Of a DNA stretch of 6,239 nt, positions 1-4,900 are shown one piece after another. Position numbers and translations under genes: made by a program. The stretch's first letter is position 1. Each line of letters begins with the position of its first letter. Origin of the DNA: Candidatus Methanophaga sp. GoMg3.2 (GTDB lineage: Archaea > Halobacteriota > Syntropharchaeia > Alkanophagales > Methanospirareceae); NCBI GenBank assembly GCA_013180565.1, contig QBUN01000282.1, forward strand, positions 1 to 6,239, in the 5' to 3' direction. The notes under the pieces were generated by a model, which saw only the letters and a list, made by a program, of their open reading frames with translations, was not told the origin of the DNA and searched no databases.

Positions 1-38
1 GGAACTATACTATCTATCCGTCGTCATGAACTTGGCAC

Positions 39-70
39 ACTTATTCTGTGACGCCCCCTAAGTGGGGGGA
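39..70 (+). promoter_or_regulatory. Leader hairpin over the ribosome-binding region of gene A
   Basis: CCCCC at 54-58 and GGGGG at 64-68 form a five-base-pair GC stem with the loop TAAGT (59-63). The G-rich right arm, continuing as GGGGGGA to base 70, ends five bases before the ATG at 76. It is the only Shine-Dalgarno-like sequence for that gene, so a folded leader would mask it. The loop TAAGT is exactly complementary to ACTTA at 39-43, which would allow a pseudoknot or a competing helix (CACTTA 38-43 with TAAGTG 59-64). The complementarity is seen directly; a regulatory role is inference. No convincing archaeal TATA box is visible in the 75 bases available. Confidence 0.35.
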
Positions 71-93
71 TAAAAATGAGGGATAAAGATATT
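69..93 (+). repeat. Copy 1 of a 25-base direct repeat (start of gene A)
   Basis: Bases 69-93 cover the spacer after the G-tract, the ATG and the codons for MRDKDI. They match bases 1788-1812 at 23 of 25 positions. The differences are at 79 (A versus C) and 87 (A versus G), and both leave the encoded amino acids unchanged (AGG/CGG, AAA/AAG). Downstream of base 93 the two copies diverge at once. Confidence 0.6.
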
Positions 94-978
94 TGGAAGA
101 TATTGGCGATTTCAGTCGCATTGGCAATAGTTGCAAGTAGCGTGGCGGTATTCAGCGCAGCGAATTCAGATACAGGGATAAGTGAAAGATGGATAGATGA
201 AGGCGGTGGAAAAGGTGTTATCATGCTTGAAATGCCGCCTTTTTTTGGAATTGCAGGTGCAAGCGAAGTCAGCGTGATGAGGGAAGACACCAACTTTTTG
301 GAAGAAGAAGCGGGAATTTCTGCATACGCAAATGTAGGGATGGAGATAGACCTTGAAAAGGCAAAAGAGGTGTATAGAACCATAGAAGTAGAGAAAGAGA
401 ACTACACCATTGGGTCGGTCGCATTGCCGGATTATAACGAGAGGGGTGACGCGCATGTGTATGTACACAAAGATGGCTGGATAGTGGCTTATTACTTGAA
501 AGACGAGCCAATAGCGAAGATGATAAACTACAGAGATTACTTGGAAAATGGGGATATAACCCTAAGGCTCGATACTGCACTTGGAAAGATGTGTGATGGT
601 GTGGGATTGCCCCTGATCCGCACTGACTACTATGATTTCAGGTATCCGAATGCAAACAAGCTAATGCTAATCGTGGAAGGCAAATGGAAAGAGGGAACAG
701 ATACATTTGATATAAAGATACCAAGCGATGTTAGAGTTTATGATCGATCCTATTATCATTGGTCATGGGATAGTCATGGATCAAGCTTTAAACTGGATGG
801 CAACGAGATCAGCAGCTTGGGTCGTGGAGGGGACTATTGGAATTGGAGGTATGGGAAATTAACACCTACACAGTTAATGCCCGATGAGTTCCACACTATA
901 AGTTTGTGGCATGATGAACGCTATGATGAAAAAGGCCACGCGTGCGTTGCCATTGTGCTTGCATACAGAGAAGCATAA
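76..978 (+). CDS. Exported protein of unknown function, aromatic-rich (gene A)
   Basis: I do not recognise a named family. The 300-residue product starts with a short charged head (MRDKDIWK) and a hydrophobic stretch at about residues 9-28, with a likely signal-peptidase site in FSAANS around residues 28-29, so it should be exported. There is no second membrane segment, lipobox or C-terminal anchor. Residues 88-155 form a compact, well-ordered-looking segment: a helix-like charged run (EIDLEKAKEVYRTIEVEKE), then alternating strands around HVYVHKDGWIVAYYL (127-141) and KMINYRDY. The C-terminal half is rich in aromatic residues, with YYHWSWD at 226-232 and DYWNWRY at 253-259, as in beta-sandwich ligand- or sugar-binding proteins; this resemblance is only compositional. 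One sequon (NYT, residue 109) is present. The ATG at 76 is the only start that leaves the signal peptide intact. Gene B follows after a short gap on the same strand, so the two probably share a transcript. The first 18 bases of the gene and the seven before it recur at 1788-1812. Confidence 0.85.
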   Translation: MRDKDIWKILAISVALAIVASSVAVFSAANSDTGISERWIDEGGGKGVIMLEMPPFFGIAGASEVSVMREDTNFLEEEAGISAYANVGMEIDLEKAKEVYRTIEVEKENYTIGSVALPDYNERGDAHVYVHKDGWIVAYYLKDEPIAKMINYRDYLENGDITLRLDTALGKMCDGVGLPLIRTDYYDFRYPNANKLMLIVEGKWKEGTDTFDIKIPSDVRVYDRSYYHWSWDSHGSSFKLDGNEISSLGRGGDYWNWRYGKLTPTQLMPDEFHTISLWHDERYDEKGHACVAIVLAYREA

Positions 979-1015
979 CTAACAATGAAAGTAAAACATG
1001 AGGGAGACTGAAAGG

Positions 1016-1711
1016 ATGGGAATAAAATTTTTGGTGCTTTTAGTCGTGGCTTTGCTCGTGCTTCAAGCAGCACCAGTTAATGCATCTGATATAGTTGTAA
1101 TACGCGCTGATACCATTCAAAATGTTACTACAACTTACCCATCGAGCATTCCTGATGTAACGGCGAGGATAATAGTGGAATATGCGAACTCCATTTATCA
1201 ATTCGGATTATATGCCATGCCTGAAAATCTAACTAATGTAGCAATAAAGGTAATGCCAAGGATAATAGTAGAGTATGCGAATTCAATTTCTCATCCTGAA
1301 TTGGAAGAACTACCAGAAGAACTTTTGAATACAACGAAAGAAGTGTCAAAAAGGAGATTGCTAATAGAATATGCGGAATCTAATACATACCTACCACTGA
1401 AGTTTCCAATTGAGCTTATGCATGATACAATACCGCCGGTAATTGGTGATGTATCTGTGATAAACGTAACGAACAATTCAGCAATGATAACATGGCGAAC
1501 AGATGAGTTCGGTGATACTGTGCTAAAATGCGGTGAGAATTCAACGGTGTATACAAAAATGTGCATGGATGATTTGTTTGTTAAGGAGCATGTTGTGGCA
1601 TTAAAGGGGTTATCTCCGGGCACAACTTATTATTTCATTGTGAATAGCACAGATCGGAGCAGGAATTCGGCTGAGAGTTTGGAGTATTGGTTTGATACAA
1701 GCGGGGGATAG
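1016..1711 (+). CDS. Exported protein with tandem RIIVEYANS repeats and an FN3-like domain (gene B)
   Basis: I choose the ATG at 1016 (231 residues). GGGAG at 1002-1006 lies nine bases upstream of it, whereas the in-frame ATG at 998 (237 residues) has no Shine-Dalgarno-like sequence. From 1016 the protein opens with a clean signal peptide, MGIKFLVLLVVALLVLQ, with likely cleavage after VNA at residue 23. Residues 51 to about 140 hold three tandem units of 31-32 residues: RIIVEYANSI, RIIVEYANSI and RLLIEYAESN cores, each followed some ten residues later by a P-x-x-L element. A degenerate earlier unit (DIVVIRADTI, residue 25) may precede them. The last 90 or so residues look like a fibronectin-III/purple-acid-phosphatase-N type domain: PPVIGDVSV, then SAMITWRTDE, then LKGLSPGTTYYFIVNSTD. 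The mature part has seven N-x-S/T sequons, which in an archaeon suggests heavy N-glycosylation. There is no membrane anchor. A role as a small surface-structure or binding protein is inference. The stop lies just after a run of five G, and an open frame continues in a different register (see 1696-1845). Confidence 0.82.
   Translation: MGIKFLVLLVVALLVLQAAPVNASDIVVIRADTIQNVTTTYPSSIPDVTARIIVEYANSIYQFGLYAMPENLTNVAIKVMPRIIVEYANSISHPELEELPEELLNTTKEVSKRRLLIEYAESNTYLPLKFPIELMHDTIPPVIGDVSVINVTNNSAMITWRTDEFGDTVLKCGENSTVYTKMCMDDLFVKEHVVALKGLSPGTTYYFIVNSTDRSRNSAESLEYWFDTSGG
1166..1384 (+). repeat. Tandem coding repeat, units of 93 and 96 bases (RIIVEYANS motif)
   Basis: Cores start at 1166, 1259 and 1355, giving periods of 93 and 96 bases (31 and 32 codons). 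The first two ten-residue cores are identical as protein (RIIVEYANSI) yet differ at four of 30 bases, all synonymous third positions. The third core, RLLIEYAESN, is diverged. Each core is followed by a P-x-x-L element: MPENLTN, LPEELLN and FPIELMH. Confidence 0.8.
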
Positions 1712-1845
1712 GCAAATTTGTAAGGATTGGAGATCTCGACAAAAATGGAGTAAATGTCAAAAGAAGGAAGGATAAAAAGGGAAAGATGATAAAAATGCGG
1801 GATAAGGATATTGGCGGACAAGTATCCATTAATGAAGCGGTTTGA
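1696..1845 (+). pseudogene. Open frame beyond gene B in a shifted register, possible remnant
   Basis: After the TAG of gene B (1709-1711) the frame that is one base off stays open from 1696 to the TGA at 1843-1845, across most of the space before gene C. It reads GIGKFVRIGDLDKNGVNVK, then a lysine-rich stretch, then KMRDKDIGGQVSINEAV. DLDKNGVNV matches the D-x-D-x-N-G pattern of EF-hand/dockerin-type calcium loops. Addition of one base in the GGGGG at 1703-1707 would join it to the FN3 domain of gene B. It could be a frameshifted C-terminus, the decayed relic of another gene, or chance. Its last 16 codons from ATG 1795 could be a micro-ORF. The upstream GGAAGGATAAAAAGGGAAAGAT is purine-rich, so weak ribosome binding is possible but undecided. 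Confidence 0.3.
1788..1812 (+). repeat. Copy 2 of the 25-base direct repeat, in the gap before gene C
   Basis: This stretch repeats the translation start of gene A, including GATAAAAATG and codons for MRDKDI, with 23 of 25 identities. After GATATT the sequence GGCG follows directly. In gene A the same ATATTGGCG is found 11 bases further on, so copy 2 looks like copy 1 after an 11-base deletion between two ATATT repeats; similarity then ends. It fits a broken 5' fragment of a gene-A paralogue. Confidence 0.5.
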
Positions 1846-1864
1846 AAATTACATTCCACTATTA

Positions 1865-1874
1865 GAAGCGCTTC
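1865..1874. promoter_or_regulatory. Perfect 10-base palindrome upstream of gene C
   Basis: GAAGCGCTTC is a perfect dyad that ends 27 bases before the preferred ATG of gene C. A related half, GAAGCGGTTT, starts at 1834, 31 bases earlier. The A/T-rich GAAAATTACA at 1844-1853 is the only weak TATA-like element at a plausible distance. A protein-binding site near a promoter of gene C is possible, but nothing in the sequence proves it. Confidence 0.25.
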
Positions 1875-1891
1875 AGTCACCAAAAATATAT

Positions 1892-1897
1892 GAGGTG
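1892..1897 (+). promoter_or_regulatory. Shine-Dalgarno that decides the start of gene C
   Basis: GAGGTG is a strong match to the anti-Shine-Dalgarno of archaeal 16S rRNA (CACCTC) and lies four bases before the ATG at 1902. The other in-frame ATG, at 1890, overlaps this site and has none of its own, so translation very probably starts at 1902. Confidence 0.75.
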
Positions 1898-1901
1898 CAA
1901 G

Positions 1902-4900
1902 ATGAAAGAAAAAGCGATTGGTAAAATTATTGGGGGATTGCTTATATGTTTGATGCTTGGATTAGTTTTCGGTGGATTAATAGAAGCCACCAGCGCAACT
2001 AGTGAGAAAGCTACTGTCTCTGTTACAGAGTCGTCTCCTTGGTTTACTAAGGGGAGCATTTCTGGACATCCTGAGTATTGGCATTCGCATACTTACCAAG
2101 GACATAATTACATTTCTACCTATGTTGGTGGTATGTCTGGCAATCCATCACAACCTGATTGTTGGGCAGAGTTTAAACCACATCTTTCTCAATCTGGTAA
2201 ATACGAGGTTTATGCATATTTTTATGCATGTAAAGACACGTCAACAAAAGTCCCATTTACTGTCAAATATGATGGAGGCTCAACGACAATTAAGGTAAAT
2301 CAATATAGATCCTCTCCCGCTTGGAAAGAAAAATATCTGGGTACTTGGAATTTTAGAGCAGGTGCAGATGCATGTGTTAAAGTAACAGATGCAACAGGGG
2401 AGCCTTATGATGGCTGTAAAGGGTTGACTATTGGTTCTATTAAGTTTATGAAGAAAGAGACGGTTCCAACCCCGGTAATCACGGGTATTGATCCTTCTCA
2501 ACCCACTGCCAGCCCTACCAGGCAATGGATAACTATCATTGGTACGGGCTTTGTTTCTGATTCAACAGTTACTTTATGCATTGGTTCCAGCACATATCCT
2601 ATCCCTGCAGACCGCACTGAGTTCAAAAGTTCTACTCAAATAAGAGTTTATGTTGGTCTCACAGACCCCGGTACCTGGACTGTCCGAATAACAAATCTGG
2701 GGAATCGTCTTTCCAATCTCTTTAGCTTCACAGTAAAACAGGATATTCCAAGTCCTGTTCACGACATGGCAGTAACAAATGTCTACACAACTCCCTCTTC
2801 GCCAAATGTTGGTCAAACAACAACGATCTACGTGACCGTTAAGAACGAAGGGAACCAACAAGAGAAGAATGTGCCTGTTAAGACATACGTTGACGGTTCT
2901 CAAGTGGGCTCAACAAAAGTAACCCTTTCTGCTGGTAAAAGCACAACCAAGTCCTTCTCATGGATTCCAAGCACTGCGAAAACGTATTCCGTCACAGGTG
3001 AAATAGGAGTAATAAGTGGTGAGACCGATACGAGTGACAACAAAATGATCATAGGTGTTAGTGTTAGTCCTGCTCCCTCTCCAATACCGCCCACTACTCC
3101 TTCGCCACAAACAGGATCAATAAGAGTAACCACTAATTTAGATATAGCATTTTTTACAATAACCGGACCAGAAAAATATCAAGCCTTTGGGAAGTCATGG
3201 AGCATATCAAATGTCCCAGCTGGACTTTATACAATTACTTATACTGAAATACCGGGATATATCATTCCTTCTTCTGAAACCAAAACATTAAGCGTTGGTG
3301 GGTCAATTACGTTCAGTGGGTCATATACTAAAATAGGGCTATACCAATTACCCGCAACTCGTGGAAAAATTTCTTGGTTCAGCAGCGAAGAAAGTGAAAA
3401 TCCCGGAGCTTGGGGGGAATGGTTGGGAGAAAATCTTGGCACAGATGAAGCGACAAAATATTGGTACTGTGCTATGCGCTGGCCATATTATGATCCTAAT
3501 ACTGGTTTCTTCGATCAAGCTGCAAAGGATTGGTGGCATAATAAAAAGATACTATTAACCAATCCAAAAAATGACAAGCAAGTAGTCATGGCTGCTAAAG
3601 ACTGGGGGCCTACTTGGTGGACTGGCAGAGTGATTGATGTTTCTAAGACGGCTTTAGATACCTTAGGGGTAGAGACAGATGATATTGTAAATATCGAATT
3701 TGCGGATCAAAATGCAGAACTTGGTCCGCCGCCATCTACAAAATTCAAAACAGGGGATTTAATAGTTACTAAGAAGAAATGGAACCTGCGGAGCGACAGG
3801 AAAATAGCTGAAGATTGTATAAAAACCACATTAGATAAAGGTAGCGAAGGAGAAGTTCTCGAAAATGATGACAACGGTAAATTTGTTCCGGATAATAAAT
3901 ATTATTGGTGGTATGTAAAATTTAGGGATTATGAAGGCTGGTGTGCAGAAGATGGACTGGAAAAATCGGAGACAGTACCTAAATCAGCCAAACCTGTTAT
4001 CACTTCTCCTTTAGAAATAACTGCAAAGGACATATATTATGTGGGAGATACATTAGCTGCTAAATTTACCATTACTAATAGAGCCGCGAAATCTGTTACT
4101 TTTGATGTATTAGTTGTCGGTGGGCGTGACCCTACTGGCGAAATTCTCGATTTTGATAAAACCTATGATGTCACTCTTAATCCGGGCGATTGTTATGATT
4201 ATGAAAGGTATCTTACTTTACCTAACAAACCTGGAATCTATCATTTCTTCTGTGCGTATCATACAGAGGAGCATATGCCAGGTGAGGATGAATATAACTG
4301 GAATACAAATATTGATGTCGAAATTGACGGGAAAATTGTAGAAGACTTCAGTGAAGCTAAGATATATAGAGAACGGGATATCATCGTCTTTGAAGAAACA
4401 TATATTAGCCCTGCTCCGCCACCAGTACTATGGAAAGAGATACACGGACCTTGGGAAGACAAACGAAGCGAAGTTTCACAAATTGCTGTTCATCCAAACA
4501 ATCCTGAGGTAGTATACACAGCGATGAAGCATTACCATTACTACTGGGGATACAAAGGAGATGAACTTTATAAATCAACAGACGGAGGAGATAGTTGGAT
4601 TCCAGTAAATCATGGATTCTTAAGCTTTTCAGAATATTACTGGCCAATTCGTGCAATTGCTATTGCTCCATCTAATCCCGATATAATCTATGTAGGTACC
4701 TCGGACCTTAATCCATATTCTTCCCTTCTTCCATCTGCAAAAGGAATTTATAAATCCACGAATGGTGGTTCGGAATGGACATCAGTGGGTGGGCCTTACA
4801 CTGGTAAATGGATATTTAAAACCTTCTGCTCTATATCCTCGATAGTCGTTAATCCCACAGACCCTGACACAGTTTTTGCTGGTACAGTAGGTGGAGGAAT

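Noticed and set aside
24..580. Minus-strand open frames opposite gene A
   Set aside because: They overlap a convincing coding frame, show no ribosome-binding sites and translate to low-complexity Ser/Leu/Pro-rich shadows.
998..1015. Earlier in-frame ATG of gene B adding MRETER
   Set aside because: No Shine-Dalgarno-like sequence precedes it, while GGGAG is well placed for the ATG at 1016. It cannot be fully excluded because archaea can use weak or leaderless starts.
1166..1384. CRISPR-like array
   Set aside because: The repeats are in frame, vary at third codon positions and lie within an exported protein, so they are coding repeats.
1882..1890. AAAAATATA as a TATA box for gene C
   Set aside because: At about 12 bases before the start codon, a TATA box here would place the transcript start inside the gene.
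1890..1901. Earlier in-frame ATG of gene C adding MRCK
   Set aside because: It overlaps the GAGGTG site that serves the ATG at 1902, and has no ribosome-binding sequence of its own; the signal peptide is better shaped without it.
1902..1985. Lipoprotein signal in gene C (Cys at residue 16)
   Set aside because: The cysteine lies inside the hydrophobic core and is not in an L-[AS]-[GA]-C context.
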